NCBI GenBank assembly: GCA_030427585.1
Contig: JAUIBW010000004.1
Span: forward strand, 1-64,000
Origin: Bacteroidia bacterium
Lineage (GTDB): Bacteria; Bacteroidota; Bacteroidia; Flavobacteriales; Flavobacteriaceae
Reading direction: 5' to 3'
DNA: 64,000 nucleotides
Of the stretch, positions 7,804-17,289 are shown in pieces. Below the pieces are notes generated by a model that saw nothing but the letters and a program-made list of their open reading frames with translations, was not told the origin of the DNA and ran no database searches. The translations under genes were made by a program, and so were the position numbers. The first letter of the stretch is position 1; every line of letters begins with the position of its first letter.

Positions 7804-8526
7804 ATGTATGAAAAAATAGCACATATAACCGATCTGCATTTAGATGAAGAATACCCACTAAAAAATGGGGTACTGGCAAGAAAACAATTCGACAGTATTG
7901 TAAAGGATATCGAAGATAAACAGATTACCAGGATTGTCTGTACAGGAGATATTGGCGAAAACGAAGGGATCTCATATTTCTTCGAAAAACTTAAGACTAA
8001 AACCTTATCAATTACCCTGGGCAATCATGATACGTTTTCTGAAATATCGAAATATTATAACAAAGGTGCGGATTACGATTCAGAAAAATTATATAGCAGC
8101 ATTATAACAGAGTATTACAAATTCATATACTTAGATTCCTCTGAAGGAGTAATTGATGAAAAACAATTGCTTTGGCTCGAAAAAGAACTTATTTCGGCAA
8201 CTCCAATTATCATTTTTGTACATCACCCTATTATTGGTCTTAATCTGAAAGTTGATGAAATTGGAAAACTAAAAAATCGAACGAGTATAATCTCTCTACT
8301 AGAAAATAGCTTGAATAAGATTACTGTTTTTTGCGGGCACTATCATATGGAGAGCACTATACATTACAAAAATATTACTCAACATATTACTCCTGCAGTT
8401 TCTTATCAGGTAGAAAAAACTCTAAATACTATAGAAATAGACACTACTGCTTTTGGTTACAGGATTATCGAAATAGAGAAGTACAATATTTCTTCAAAAA
8501 TTCAACTATTGCACAATGCAAACTAA
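7804..8526 (+). CDS. Calcineurin-like metallophosphoesterase
   Basis: A 240-aa cytosolic phosphoesterase (MPP superfamily, cyclic-nucleotide phosphodiesterase-like). All five metal-binding blocks are present in order: HITDLHLD (D10, H12), CTGDIGE, TLGNHD, VHHPIIG and CGHYH. The start is placed at ATG 7804. The open frame continues to a TTG at 7780, but family proteins begin close to the first metal block and TTG 7780 lies inside the likely promoter. The substrate is unknown; CpdA-like and DNA-repair-like members share these motifs. The downstream gene overlaps its last codons by 11 nt, so the two are translationally coupled. Confidence 0.85.
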   Translation: MYEKIAHITDLHLDEEYPLKNGVLARKQFDSIVKDIEDKQITRIVCTGDIGENEGISYFFEKLKTKTLSITLGNHDTFSEISKYYNKGADYDSEKLYSSIITEYYKFIYLDSSEGVIDEKQLLWLEKELISATPIIIFVHHPIIGLNLKVDEIGKLKNRTSIISLLENSLNKITVFCGHYHMESTIHYKNITQHITPAVSYQVEKTLNTIEIDTTAFGYRIIEIEKYNISSKIQLLHNAN

Positions 8527-8731
8527 AAAACAATCCTTTATAGAAAGCTTAGTTAATGTAAGTATTGGTTTTTGTATCACTATGGTTTCTTTACATATTA
8601 TATTTCCAATATTGGGTATAGAAAATAATTCTGGCAAAAATATCATCTTAACTATTTATTTAACTGTTTTAAGTGTCTTAAGAAATTATGTACTAAGGCG
8701 ATATTTTAATCGAAAACAAACACATCATTAA
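8516..8731 (+). CDS. Small two-helix membrane protein (DUF7220-like)
   Basis: A 71-aa protein. The pattern of ESLVNVSIGFCITM, a second hydrophobic helix, and SVLRNYVLRRYFNR matches small proteins often met in phages and mobile regions, where the ends read EALxNxxIGF and SxxRSYxxRRxFN. Two membrane helices with a basic C-terminus are predicted. The function is unknown. It overlaps the phosphoesterase gene by 11 nt, so coupled expression is likely, but no phage genes surround it. Confidence 0.6.
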   Translation: MQTKKQSFIESLVNVSIGFCITMVSLHIIFPILGIENNSGKNIILTIYLTVLSVLRNYVLRRYFNRKQTHH

Positions 8732-8912
8732 ACCTGCATCATTTCTTCATTCACAAAAGCAAAATAGAAAATCTAACAAGTGTAAAAGTATTATAGCAGC
8801 AAATATTGATAATTGTCCGGTAGATTTATTTTATATATTATTTCTTTGTATACTTGTATAAACAGGGTATATCTTATACATTGGTACCTAATCTAAATAC
8901 TACAGAAAAACT

Positions 8913-9323
8913 ATGATTTTTCGACAGGTAATTAATAAAATGGTCGTGCATCCTAAACGGCTTTTTCTAATTGATGGTTTAGGAGCACTACTTTCTGCTT
9001 TTTTATTAGGAGTTGTTTTGGTGAAACTCGAAAGCATTTTCGGGATTCCTGCTACCGCACTTTACATTCTTGCTTTTTTACCTTGTATTTTTGCCCTCTA
9101 TGACCTCTATTGTTACCTAAGAGTTAAGAAAAACCAGAAGTATTTCTTAACTGCTATCGCTTTTATGAATCTAATCTACTGCTTTGTTTCAATAGGTATA
9201 GTGTTGCAACATTATCAAAAAATAACTGCTTTTGGTTGGGGATATATTTTGATAGAAATCCTTATTCTAATTGCATTAATCACTATTGAATTAAAGACAG
9301 CATCCAAGCTACCTTCTAAGTAG
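8913..9323 (+). CDS. Four-helix integral membrane protein of unknown function
   Basis: A 136-aa protein with four hydrophobic segments (about residues 19-41, 45-66, 77-98 and 106-126) and short charged loops, starting MIFRQVINKMVVHPKRLFLIDG. I do not recognise a named family, though similar small four-helix proteins are common in flavobacteria. There is no signal peptide apart from the first helix. It is preceded by 180 nt without a gene and followed by a convergent GyrI-like gene. Confidence 0.6.
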   Translation: MIFRQVINKMVVHPKRLFLIDGLGALLSAFLLGVVLVKLESIFGIPATALYILAFLPCIFALYDLYCYLRVKKNQKYFLTAIAFMNLIYCFVSIGIVLQHYQKITAFGWGYILIEILILIALITIELKTASKLPSK

Positions 9324-9379
9324 TACTATCTTAGTATATCCTTGATAAAAGAGAGATCAGTTTAATATGTTGTTCTAAA

Positions 9380-10009
9380 TTATTTTGAAACTACCTTAAA
9401 TCGTAAAACAGTTTTTAGTTTTTTGGCGGGTACTTTTCTAAAATCAGACAGGTAAATTTCTCTATGTACTTTAGACGGTCTACAAAGATGTTCTTGGTCG
9501 GCAAATTCTTCCATCACCTTAAAACTTTCGGGTTCGTTGTCGTAACTCCCCAGGTGCATCATCTGGATACACTTGCCTTCTGTTATTTTCTCAAATCTTA
9601 CTTTTTCTAATAACACATGAGGTTTCTTTTCTTTTGTTTGATCAATCATGTGTTTTGCTAATTGATCATCGACAAAATCGGGTTGTCTGATCATTAATTT
9701 AAAAACCAGATCGTCTTTGTTGATACTACCTTTGTATGTTTTCTTTGCTGCTTCGTTAATATCCCAAACCCCTTCTAGCGGATAAACGGTATAATCAAAA
9801 TATCCTTTGGGTGCTGTTCCTTGTTTTAATCCCATTTTTATCGCGTATGAAACTGCATACAAAACACCAATATATTCTGAAAAGAATTCATTATTGGGGT
9901 TACCCTCGCCCTTGATCGTAAGAAAATTGTATTCGGGAATTTTAATAATTTCGGGACTATTTTTGGGTATATATATCCCTTTTTCCTTTTTTCGCTATTC
10001 GTGCTTCAT
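9380..10009 (-). pseudogene. GyrI-like domain protein with an in-frame amber codon near its start
   Basis: Residues encoded by 9862-9380 are a GyrI-like small-molecule-binding domain (YAVSYAIKMGLKQG, PKVHREIYLSDFRKV). The same frame continues upstream without a gap through YNFLTIKGEGNPNNEF and KEKGIYIPKNSPEI to ATG 10009-10007. Flavobacterial relatives begin MKHEWKK; here the fifth codon is TAG (9997-9995), consistent with TGG-to-TAG loss of that Trp. The full frame is 210 codons, the normal family length. Only non-ATG codons such as TTG 9862 could restart translation, and those would drop the first 49 residues. This is a recent nonsense mutation, a sequencing error, or use of an unusual start. 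Confidence 0.7.
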
Positions 10010-10062
10010 TATATATTCTCTTTTAGTATATCATTTACAAATTAAACTCACTGTAATTGACA

Positions 10063-10082
10063 GTTTTCTATTGGTAGAAAAC
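10063..10082. promoter_or_regulatory. Inverted repeat upstream of the GyrI-like gene
   Basis: GTTTTCTA and TAGAAAAC form a perfect 8-bp inverted repeat with a TTGG loop, 54 nt upstream of the ATG at 10009. It is a possible operator or small hairpin; function unknown. Confidence 0.25.
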
Positions 10083-10282
10083 AAAAATAAAATGCAGTGA
10101 TGATAATCCTATGTTAACAGTATTTATATATGGTTATCTGCTATGCCTCCCTTCTAAAGACGACACCTACATAAAAAAGCAATGAGCAGAAAAATGCTTT
10201 AGATTGTTTTTTTAACATAATTGAAAAAGCTTTATGTATAATCAAAAACTTTCAAAAATGTTACACCAAGCCTACTAAAGGC

Positions 10283-10888
10283 CTAATACCACCGCTTTAC
10301 TACTTTCGAAATTTCAGTCTTTGCGGTTGACATAATAGCATCTACTTTTTCTGGGTATTGAGTTACTCCGAAAGCAGAAATTTGTTCAGAAGGAATCCCG
10401 ATATATTCAAAATTCCTTTTAATAGTTGGAGAAAAGTATTCATGAGCTGTTTCTTCAGCATAATCCCCTCCAGCTACTGCTAATATCAATGCTTTTTTTC
10501 CTTCACAAAGCCCCTTAAAACTACCATCTGCTGTAACTGCAAATGTTTTATTATTAACGACTACTGCATCTATCCATGCTTTTACAGTAGCTGGCAACGA
10601 GAAATTATACATAGGAGAGCCCAATACAATGTTATCTGCATCTAATACCTGTTGAGTTAATTGAAAATGATTTGAAAGTCTTTCTTCTTCTTCAACTGTA
10701 TATTCTGGTTGCCCTCCATACCATATTAAATTCAGGTTATCATCAAGCAGTAAATCCGGTGGAGAAGCCGCTAAATCCAAAAATGTAATTTCTGTTTTAC
10801 TATCGGCTAGTTTAATAAACTCATCTACCAATTCTTTTGTGTATGACCCTTTTCTTGGGGCATAACGTACCACTAATGTTTTTTTCAT
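10283..10888 (-). CDS. FMN-dependent NADH:quinone/azo reductase (AzoR family)
   Basis: A 201-aa flavodoxin-fold oxidoreductase that reduces quinones or azo compounds by two-electron transfer from NADH through FMN. The N-terminal phosphate-binding loop region (RYAPRKGSYTKELVDEF) and the hallmark flavin-binding GSPMYNFSLPATVKAWID segment near residue 90 are clear, as is AVAGGDY near residue 137. Length is standard for AzoR. It is cytosolic and probably monocistronic. AzoR-type genes are often under redox-sensing repressors, but none is adjacent here. Confidence 0.85.
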   Translation of the reverse strand: MKKTLVVRYAPRKGSYTKELVDEFIKLADSKTEITFLDLAASPPDLLLDDNLNLIWYGGQPEYTVEEEERLSNHFQLTQQVLDADNIVLGSPMYNFSLPATVKAWIDAVVVNNKTFAVTADGSFKGLCEGKKALILAVAGGDYAEETAHEYFSPTIKRNFEYIGIPSEQISAFGVTQYPEKVDAIMSTAKTEISKVVKRWY

Positions 10889-10994
10889 TGTATGTTTTTA
10901 TATTTCGACTACAAAAATGCACATTATTAAAAATTTGTAAAACCCGATACTTGCTATGTTGTTGTAGGGGTCTTGTATATTTTGATGTATCCCC

Positions 10995-11336
10995 TTACTT
11001 ATCTGTCCAAACCGCCAGTTTATTTCCGCTGGGATCTATAAATTCAAACCGGCTCCCTCCGGGAAAAGAAAACACTTCCTTTGATATTTTTGCACCGTTT
11101 TTTTTCACATTTTCTAATGCGTGTGATAAGTCATCATGATATAAAACGACCAAAGTACCTCCTGTGCTGATTTTTTCTACTTTGGCAAATCCTCCCGAAA
11201 TTCCTGCCTGATGAAAATCACAGTATTGATCTCCATAATCTGTAAACGTCCAACCAAAAGTGTTACCATAGAACTTTTTGATTTCATTTAAATCTAATGC
11301 CTGTAATTCTATAAAGTTGATTTTATTATTTTCCAT
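10995..11336 (-). CDS. VOC-family (glyoxalase-like) protein
   Basis: A 113-aa single-domain vicinal oxygen chelate protein. It has the two beta-alpha-beta-beta-beta modules, starting IELQALDLNEIKKFYGNTFGW and ending FEFIDPSGNKLAVW. The Glu/His metal ligands are not complete enough to assign a reaction. Similar small VOC proteins in Bacteroidota are annotated as glyoxalase/bleomycin-resistance relatives. It is divergent in spacing from AzoR and has no partner. Confidence 0.8.
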   Translation of the reverse strand: MENNKINFIELQALDLNEIKKFYGNTFGWTFTDYGDQYCDFHQAGISGGFAKVEKISTGGTLVVLYHDDLSHALENVKKNGAKISKEVFSFPGGSRFEFIDPSGNKLAVWTDK

Positions 11337-11483
11337 ATATGGTTTTATTTATTTTGAAATAAAAGTAAAATAGCGAACTGACAACCCTATGTCAGTATAC
11401 CTATCTAATATGAAAATTTTCTAAGTACATGACAAAAAATAACTATTCTTGATCCAATTAAGTATATCGTTAATTTAGTATCA

Positions 11484-11516
11484 AGACCTCACAGGTTTTT
11501 AAAACCTGTGAGGTCT
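11484..11516. repeat. Perfect 16-bp palindrome (33 nt hairpin)
   Basis: AGACCTCACAGGTTTT, one T, then AAAACCTGTGAGGTCT: both arms match perfectly. The same kind of CCTCACAGGTTTT palindrome is, to my knowledge, dispersed in flavobacterial genomes. Here it lies between genes and is followed by AATA rather than a T-run, so it is more likely a mobile palindrome than a simple terminator. Confidence 0.7.
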
Positions 11517-11585
11517 AATAAAATGTATAATTTTAAATATTTGTTGGTTTGTTTTTTATCGTGTACTAAAGAAAGTTTTATTAGG

Positions 11586-11870
11586 CTATTTAAAAATGTT
11601 CTTTTTAGATCTCAAAAATCGTTCGGGATAAAAAACAAGTTGTATCAAATTGTACTCTAATTGATTGAAATTAAACTTTTTCCCATCTACCTCGAAGGAA
11701 GAGAAAGGATATCAGCGTAAATTTGTTCTTAAAATTAAATACTCTTCAGATTTCCCGGGGACGATATCCCACCAAAAAGTGATACCTGGTTCGACTTTAC
11801 CAAATGTTAGTTTTTTATTTCCTTCATCTGTAATTTCTGAATATTTGATATGATCATAGGCTACATTTAA
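11586..11870 (-). pseudogene. Degraded gene fragment, family unknown
   Basis: On the minus strand a protein-like frame reads YSEITDEGNKKLTFGKV then GITFWWDIVPGKSEEYLILR. It meets a single TGA at 11714-11712, then continues FSSFEVDGKKFNFNQLEYN to a TAG at 11588-11586. No start codon with an upstream signal is visible. I do not recognise the family. The coherent composition on either side of the stop suggests a gene remnant. The plus-strand frame at 11665-11853 is its shadow. Confidence 0.4.
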
Positions 11871-11897
11871 AACCTATAAGGAATAACAGTCATAGTG

Positions 11898-13535
11898 TTA
11901 TGATTTAAGATCAATTTCTTTTAGGTTTTCAATCTTGTTTCTAGAAAGAAAATCATCTATGGTTTCAAAATGCTCAATTACTCTTTTGTTTTTAAACTCA
12001 AATACCTTTTGTGATAGTCCTTGTAAAAAATCACGATCATGAGAAACCAAAATCAGGGTACCATCAAAATTTAATAAAGCTTCTTTTAGTACATCTTTTG
12101 ATTTTAAATCCAGGTGATTGGTAGGTTCATCGAGAATTAAAAGATTAACAGGTTCTAAAAGTAACTTAACCATTGCCAGCCGTGTTCGTTCTCCTCCCGA
12201 AAGGACACTTACTTTTTTATCGATATCATCGCCCCCAAACATAAATTGCCCCAAAATATTTTTGATCTGTGTTCGTACTTCTCCTTCGGCTACCTCATCA
12301 ACTGTCTGAAACACGGTAAGGTTCTGGTCTAATAATGCTGCTTGATTTTGAGCAAAATATCCTACTTTAACATTATGCCCCAGATCACAAGTTCCTTCGT
12401 ACCCGATCTCTCCCATAATTGCTTTGATCATTGTAGATTTACCTTCGCCGTTACGTCCTACAAATGATACTTTTTCTCCTCTCGAAATCGATAAATTTAC
12501 ATTTTTAAACACTACATGGCCATCATAACTTTTTGATAAATCTTTTACTGTTACAGGATAATCCCCTGATCGAACTGATGCCGGAAATCTTAGTTTTAAA
12601 GAGGAAGTATCAATCTCATCAATCTCGATAATCTGTAGTTTCTCTAACATACGTTCTCGTGAGTTTACCTGATTGGTTTTTGAGTAGGTTCCTTTAAACC
12701 GTTCGATAAAGGTTTTGGTGTCTGCAATAAATTTTTGTTGTTCCTGGTATGCTTTTATCTGATTGGCCCTTCTTTCTTCCCGTAACTGAAGATAATGCGA
12801 ATAATTTGCTTTATAGTCATAGATCCTTCCCATGGTCACCTCTATAGTTCTATTCGTGATGGTGTCGATAAATGTTTTATCATGAGAGATCACAATAACT
12901 GCCTTGGCTTTATTGATCAAAAAATCTTCTAACCAGACTACAGATTCTATATCTACATGGTTGGTAGGCTCATCTAAAAGGATAAGGTCTGGTTTCTGTA
13001 ATAATATTTTAGCAAGCTCTATACGCATTCTCCATCCTCCACTAAACTCACTGGTAGGCCGTATAAAATCTTCTCTCTTAAACCCAAGTCCTTTTAGTGC
13101 TTTCTCTACTTCGGCTTCATAATTCACCTCTTCTATAGCATAAAACTTCTCTCCCAGGTCGGTTACTTTTTCGATAATAGCCATATACTCACTAGACTCA
13201 TAATCGGTACGAATTTCGAGTTCTTTATTTAATCGATCCATTTCTTGCTGCATCCCCAAAATATCGCTAAAAGCCTTTAATGCTTCTTCAAACACAGTAC
13301 AGTCGTCGTCTGTTAATAGATGTTGTGGTAAATATGCAATCACTGCTTCTTTAGGGCATCTTACATGTCCTCTGTTTGCTTTCTGCACTCCTGCAATAAT
13401 TTTCATCATAGTGGATTTACCTGCACCATTTTTACCCATTAAGGCAATTTTATCATTTTCATTAATCACAAAAGAAACATTACTAAATAATGTTTCGCCA
13501 CTAAACTCTACAGCAATTCCGTCTACAGAAATCAT
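11898..13535 (-). CDS. ABC-F family ATP-binding protein
   Basis: A 545-aa soluble protein with two ABC ATPase domains and no membrane segments, the ABC-F layout that acts on the ribosome (translation factors or antibiotic protection). Walker A motifs are GKNGAGKST (near residue 35) and GRNGEGKST (near residue 358). Signatures are FSGGWRMRIELAK and LSGGERTRLAMVK, and Walker B blocks LLDEPTNHVD and ILDEPTNHLD. A charged interdomain linker (about 240-310, P-site tRNA interaction motif region) joins them. It resembles the YdiF/Uup-type housekeeping members of Bacteroidota more than known resistance proteins, but I cannot decide from sequence alone. Confidence 0.9.
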   Translation of the reverse strand: MISVDGIAVEFSGETLFSNVSFVINENDKIALMGKNGAGKSTMMKIIAGVQKANRGHVRCPKEAVIAYLPQHLLTDDDCTVFEEALKAFSDILGMQQEMDRLNKELEIRTDYESSEYMAIIEKVTDLGEKFYAIEEVNYEAEVEKALKGLGFKREDFIRPTSEFSGGWRMRIELAKILLQKPDLILLDEPTNHVDIESVVWLEDFLINKAKAVIVISHDKTFIDTITNRTIEVTMGRIYDYKANYSHYLQLREERRANQIKAYQEQQKFIADTKTFIERFKGTYSKTNQVNSRERMLEKLQIIEIDEIDTSSLKLRFPASVRSGDYPVTVKDLSKSYDGHVVFKNVNLSISRGEKVSFVGRNGEGKSTMIKAIMGEIGYEGTCDLGHNVKVGYFAQNQAALLDQNLTVFQTVDEVAEGEVRTQIKNILGQFMFGGDDIDKKVSVLSGGERTRLAMVKLLLEPVNLLILDEPTNHLDLKSKDVLKEALLNFDGTLILVSHDRDFLQGLSQKVFEFKNKRVIEHFETIDDFLSRNKIENLKEIDLKS

Positions 13536-13668
13536 ATCTTTCTAATTTAAGAATGCAAAACTAAAAAAAAGCAGGGCATCAAAAAGGAATCTGATTATAT
13601 TTTGAATATATATTGTATTCCAAAAAATTATTACCTTGAAAACGTAATTTTATCAAGGTTCTTTTTTT

Positions 13669-14244
13669 ATGTCTTACAAACCCGAGTTATACTTTAAAAA
13701 TGATCAGGAATGGCGTTCTTGGCTTCATGAAAACCACAATCAATCCCAGGGAGTATATCTTATACTTTATAAAGTAGAAAGCAAACAACCCAGTATGCGA
13801 TGGGAAGAAGCTGTAAAAGTAGCCTTATGTTATGGTTGGATCGATTCTACAGTAAAACGGCTAGATGATCAGCGTCGCAAGCAGTATTTCTGCCCACGTA
13901 GACCCAAAAGCGTTTGGAGCAAAGTCAATAAAACGTATATCATAGATCTTATCAAAAATGATTTGATGCATCAAAGTGGCCTGGCAAGTATCGAAGTAGC
14001 TAAAAAGAATGGTTCATGGGTTGCCCTAGATGATGTAGAAAATGGTATCATTCCCAAAGATTTGCAACATGCCTTTGATCATAATCCTTTGGCTTTTAAA
14101 AACTACCAAAACTTTGCTAAAGGCTATCGCAAAAGCTACCTCTACTGGATTAATCAAGCCAAACGACAGGAAACCCGTGATAAACGTATTGTAGAAATTA
14201 TTAAATGCTGTGAAGCGAATATAAAGTCTAGGGGAAACCGGTAG
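13669..14244 (+). CDS. YdeI/OmpD-associated family protein
   Basis: A 191-aa cytosolic protein with the family signature SWLHENHNQSQGVYLIL, EEAVKVALCYGWIDSTVKRLD and RRPKSVWSKVNK, plus the C-terminal helical block (FDHNPLAFKNYQNF, YLYWINQAKRQETRDKRI). The family is linked to bacteriocin or peptide tolerance in some enterobacteria, but its biochemistry is unclear. It is a single gene. A degraded relative of the same superfamily lies at 63508-63827. Confidence 0.85.
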   Translation: MSYKPELYFKNDQEWRSWLHENHNQSQGVYLILYKVESKQPSMRWEEAVKVALCYGWIDSTVKRLDDQRRKQYFCPRRPKSVWSKVNKTYIIDLIKNDLMHQSGLASIEVAKKNGSWVALDDVENGIIPKDLQHAFDHNPLAFKNYQNFAKGYRKSYLYWINQAKRQETRDKRIVEIIKCCEANIKSRGNR

Positions 14245-14501
14245 TAAGATTTTATAGATAATTCAAAAATCACTTCATTAAATAAAAAGAAAAAAGCTTT
14301 TTGTCAAAATCGTTTGGTTTTGTTATAGAAATCGAATTGACGAATTTCGAATTAAAAAATCTCAAATGCACCACAGGTATTTATAAGTAATAAATTATTT
14401 AACATCGATATATTCCCAAATTAACATCTATTTCCCTTAACATCACTTTAAGATATTTTGTATGATAAATCCTTATTTTCGGATCATATAAATCACTCAT
14501 C

Positions 14502-14657
14502 ATGCATAAACATATTGTTATACTCGATGCAAACTCACTAGAAGACACCAAAGCTTTAACACAAGTTCTAGACCTAATGATTAAAGGGTATCAGTTATCC
14601 CAAAAAGTCATAAATCAAAAATTGCAGCAAATTGCTCAAAATGCCAGTAAAAATTAA
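14502..14657 (+). CDS. Small 51-aa protein of unknown function
   Basis: ATG 14502 opens a frame MHKHIVILDANSLEDTKALT continuing through a helical segment to ASKN and TAA at 14655. It is likely real because the composition is protein-like, an amphipathic helix spans about residues 14-47, and the next gene (S10 peptidase) begins only 25 nt later, suggesting a two-gene unit. I do not recognise a family. Expression data would settle it. Confidence 0.45.
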   Translation: MHKHIVILDANSLEDTKALTQVLDLMIKGYQLSQKVINQKLQQIAQNASKN

Positions 14658-14682
14658 AAATACTAATTAAGATACCATAAAA

Positions 14683-16179
14683 ATGAAAAATATATTTTCT
14701 TTGTTCATCACAATGCTTGTTATTTCGCTTTACGCGGAAGCACAAAACGTTAAAGTTCCTATTGATACCACTATAGTAACTAATCATACAACCACCATAA
14801 AAGGAAAAGCTATTGCGTATAAAGCAACGGTAGGTTTTCAACCGGTTTGGGATGAAACAGGAATACCTATAGCTTCTTTATCTTACACGTATTATAAAAG
14901 ATCCGATATCAAAAATGATGAAAACCGACCTTTACTTATTTCATTTAATGGTGGTCCGGGATCAGCTTCGGTTTGGATGCACATTGCCTATACAGGGCCT
15001 CGTATTCTTAAGATCGATAATGAAGGGTTTCCTGTACAGCCTTATGGAATTAAAGCTAACCCTAATTCGGTATTGGATGTAGCAGATATTGTTTTTGTAA
15101 ATCCTGTAAACACAGGGTATTCTAGAATGATCCCGGGAAAAGATGGAAAAATGCCAGATAAAAAATTGTTCTTCGGGGTAAAAGCAGATATAAAATACCT
15201 GGCCGATTGGATCAATACATTTGTAACCCGAAATAATCGTTGGCGATCTCCAAAATACCTTATCGGAGAAAGCTATGGAACCACACGAGTTTCTGGTCTG
15301 GCTCTAGAGCTTCAAAATCGCCAATGGATGTATCTTAACGGAGTAATATTGGTTTCTCCTACCGAAATAGGCTTCAAATTTGATGGCCCTGTAGAAATAG
15401 CAAATCGACTACCTTATTTTGCAGCAGCAGCATGGTATCATAAGATGTTACCCCCAGAGCTTCAGAGTAAAGATTTACTCGAAGTACTTCCAGAAGTAGA
15501 GAACTATACCATTAATGAACTGCTTCCTGCAATTGTAAAAAGCGGATACCTAAATGCTACCAAAAAAGAAGAAGTTATTAATAAGATGGCGTACTACTCT
15601 GGTCTTTCTAAGAAAACAATACAACAGCATAATCTCGAAGTACCAAAATCATATTTCTGGAAAGACCTTTTACGAGATAAAGAAGGATATACAATTGGTC
15701 GATTGGATTCGCGCTATAAAGGAATGGATATAAAAGACGCAGGGGATAACCCGGATTATAATAGTGAACTAACATCCTGGCTTCATTCTTTTACACCTGC
15801 TATTAACTATTATTACAGTCAAGAATTAAAATTTAAAACCGATTTAAAATATAATATGTTTGGCCCCGTTAGACCCTGGGATAGAACCAAAGGTAATAAT
15901 ACTGGCGAAAATCTAAGAAGAGCCATGGCCATGAACGCTAATCTTCATACGATGATCCAATCGGGGTATTATGATGGTGCTACTACCTATTTTAATGCTA
16001 AATATGTAATGTGGCAGCTCAACGCAAATGGAAAACTTAAAGATCGCCTAAGTTTTAAAGGGTATCGCAGTGGCCATATGATGTACCTTCGTAATGAAGA
16101 TCTGATTAAAGCAAATGATGATATTAGAGCATTTATTACCAAATCATCTGTTACTATAAATAAGGGATCAAAATATTAA
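14683..16179 (+). CDS. S10 family serine carboxypeptidase
   Basis: A 498-aa secreted peptidase removing C-terminal residues from peptides, with signal peptide [20 protein letters not shown]. The S10 blocks are clear: [11 protein letters not shown] near residue 88 (oxyanion region), [13 protein letters not shown] with nucleophile Ser197, GYYDGAT with presumed Asp431 and RSGHMMY with His465. Length and order match bacterial S10 enzymes. It is followed by the pirin gene after 4 nt, so the two are probably co-transcribed, although no functional link is obvious. Confidence 0.9.
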   Translation: MKNIFSLFITMLVISLYAEAQNVKVPIDTTIVTNHTTTIKGKAIAYKATVGFQPVWDETGIPIASLSYTYYKRSDIKNDENRPLLISFNGGPGSASVWMHIAYTGPRILKIDNEGFPVQPYGIKANPNSVLDVADIVFVNPVNTGYSRMIPGKDGKMPDKKLFFGVKADIKYLADWINTFVTRNNRWRSPKYLIGESYGTTRVSGLALELQNRQWMYLNGVILVSPTEIGFKFDGPVEIANRLPYFAAAAWYHKMLPPELQSKDLLEVLPEVENYTINELLPAIVKSGYLNATKKEEVINKMAYYSGLSKKTIQQHNLEVPKSYFWKDLLRDKEGYTIGRLDSRYKGMDIKDAGDNPDYNSELTSWLHSFTPAINYYYSQELKFKTDLKYNMFGPVRPWDRTKGNNTGENLRRAMAMNANLHTMIQSGYYDGATTYFNAKYVMWQLNANGKLKDRLSFKGYRSGHMMYLRNEDLIKANDDIRAFITKSSVTINKGSKY

Positions 16180-16183
16180 ACAT

Positions 16184-17194
16184 ATGGCTGCAATTATTAA
16201 AATCAAACCGTTAGGTTTCCCTTGGGAAACCAGTGACCCATTTCTATTCTGTGCATATCATGAAGATCAATACCCAAAAGGAAACGGAGAATTAGGCCCA
16301 GATGCGTCATTAGAAGGACGTAATATCGGTCAGGATTTTACGCTTAAAGATGGGTGGCGAATGTATCACGGAACCAAAATTCCTGGTTTTCCGGCACATC
16401 CACATCGAGGTTTTGAAACCGTTACAATTGTTCAAAAAGGATTGGTAGATCATTCTGATTCACTTGGTGCTGCAGGACGTTTTGGTAATGGCGATGTACA
16501 ATGGATGACAGCCGGTAAAGGTGTTCAACATTCTGAAATGTTTCCTTTGTTGCATACCGAAAAAGAAAATCCGTTTTTATTATTTCAGATTTGGCTTAAC
16601 CTTCCCAGAGACAATAAAATGGTGGAACCACATTTTAAAATGTTATGGAGTGAGGAAGTTCCTAAAATAACGAAACAGGATGAGCATGGGTATGATACCA
16701 AGATTACTTTAATTGCTGGAAAGTTAGATGATATTTCAGCTCCCTCCCCTGCTCCCGATTCCTGGGCAGCAGATCCAAATAATGAAATAGCAATATGGAC
16801 TATCAAAATGGATGCTAACGCAATATTTAGCTTTCCTATAGCCTCTACAGGTATAAATAGATCATTGTATTTCTTTAAAGGAACCGAAGTTACTAGTGAA
16901 GGATATACTATTCCTGTACAACATGAAATTATTCTAAATGCAGATCAGGAATTTACTTTAAAAAACGGTAATACAGAAGCACATATATTACTATTACAAG
17001 GTAAGCCTATCAATGAACCTGTAGTAAAACATGGGCCATTTGTTATGAACAGCCAAATAGAAATCAGGGAAGCTATACAAGAATATCAACAAACAGAATT
17101 TGGAGGATGGCCGTGGGACAGTTACGATCATGTTCATTCATCTTCTAAAGGCAGGTTTGCTTTATATCCAGACGGTACAGAAATAAAAAAGTAA
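16184..17194 (+). CDS. Pirin family protein
   Basis: A 336-aa bicupin. The N-terminal cupin carries the iron-binding signature [14 protein letters not shown] and HSEMFPLLH, giving the expected three His and one Glu. The second cupin (about residues 200-300) is less conserved. Bacterial pirins are iron-dependent proteins, some with quercetinase activity; their role in this organism is unknown. The start at 16184 lies 4 nt after the S10 peptidase stop codon. Confidence 0.88.
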   Translation: MAAIIKIKPLGFPWETSDPFLFCAYHEDQYPKGNGELGPDASLEGRNIGQDFTLKDGWRMYHGTKIPGFPAHPHRGFETVTIVQKGLVDHSDSLGAAGRFGNGDVQWMTAGKGVQHSEMFPLLHTEKENPFLLFQIWLNLPRDNKMVEPHFKMLWSEEVPKITKQDEHGYDTKITLIAGKLDDISAPSPAPDSWAADPNNEIAIWTIKMDANAIFSFPIASTGINRSLYFFKGTEVTSEGYTIPVQHEIILNADQEFTLKNGNTEAHILLLQGKPINEPVVKHGPFVMNSQIEIREAIQEYQQTEFGGWPWDSYDHVHSSSKGRFALYPDGTEIKK

Positions 17195-17289
17195 TGTATC
17201 CTATCTTAATAGTGGATAAATAATGCTTATCTTTAATTCTAACATGCATTAACAATATCATTATCAAAAACTTATAAGATTTGATTTAA

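Noticed and set aside
9807-10100. Plus-strand 97-aa frame
   Set aside because: It mirrors the 5' part of the GyrI-like gene, whose minus-strand frame is clearly the coding one.
11665-11853. Plus-strand 62-aa frame
   Set aside because: It is the antisense shadow of the more protein-like minus-strand remnant.
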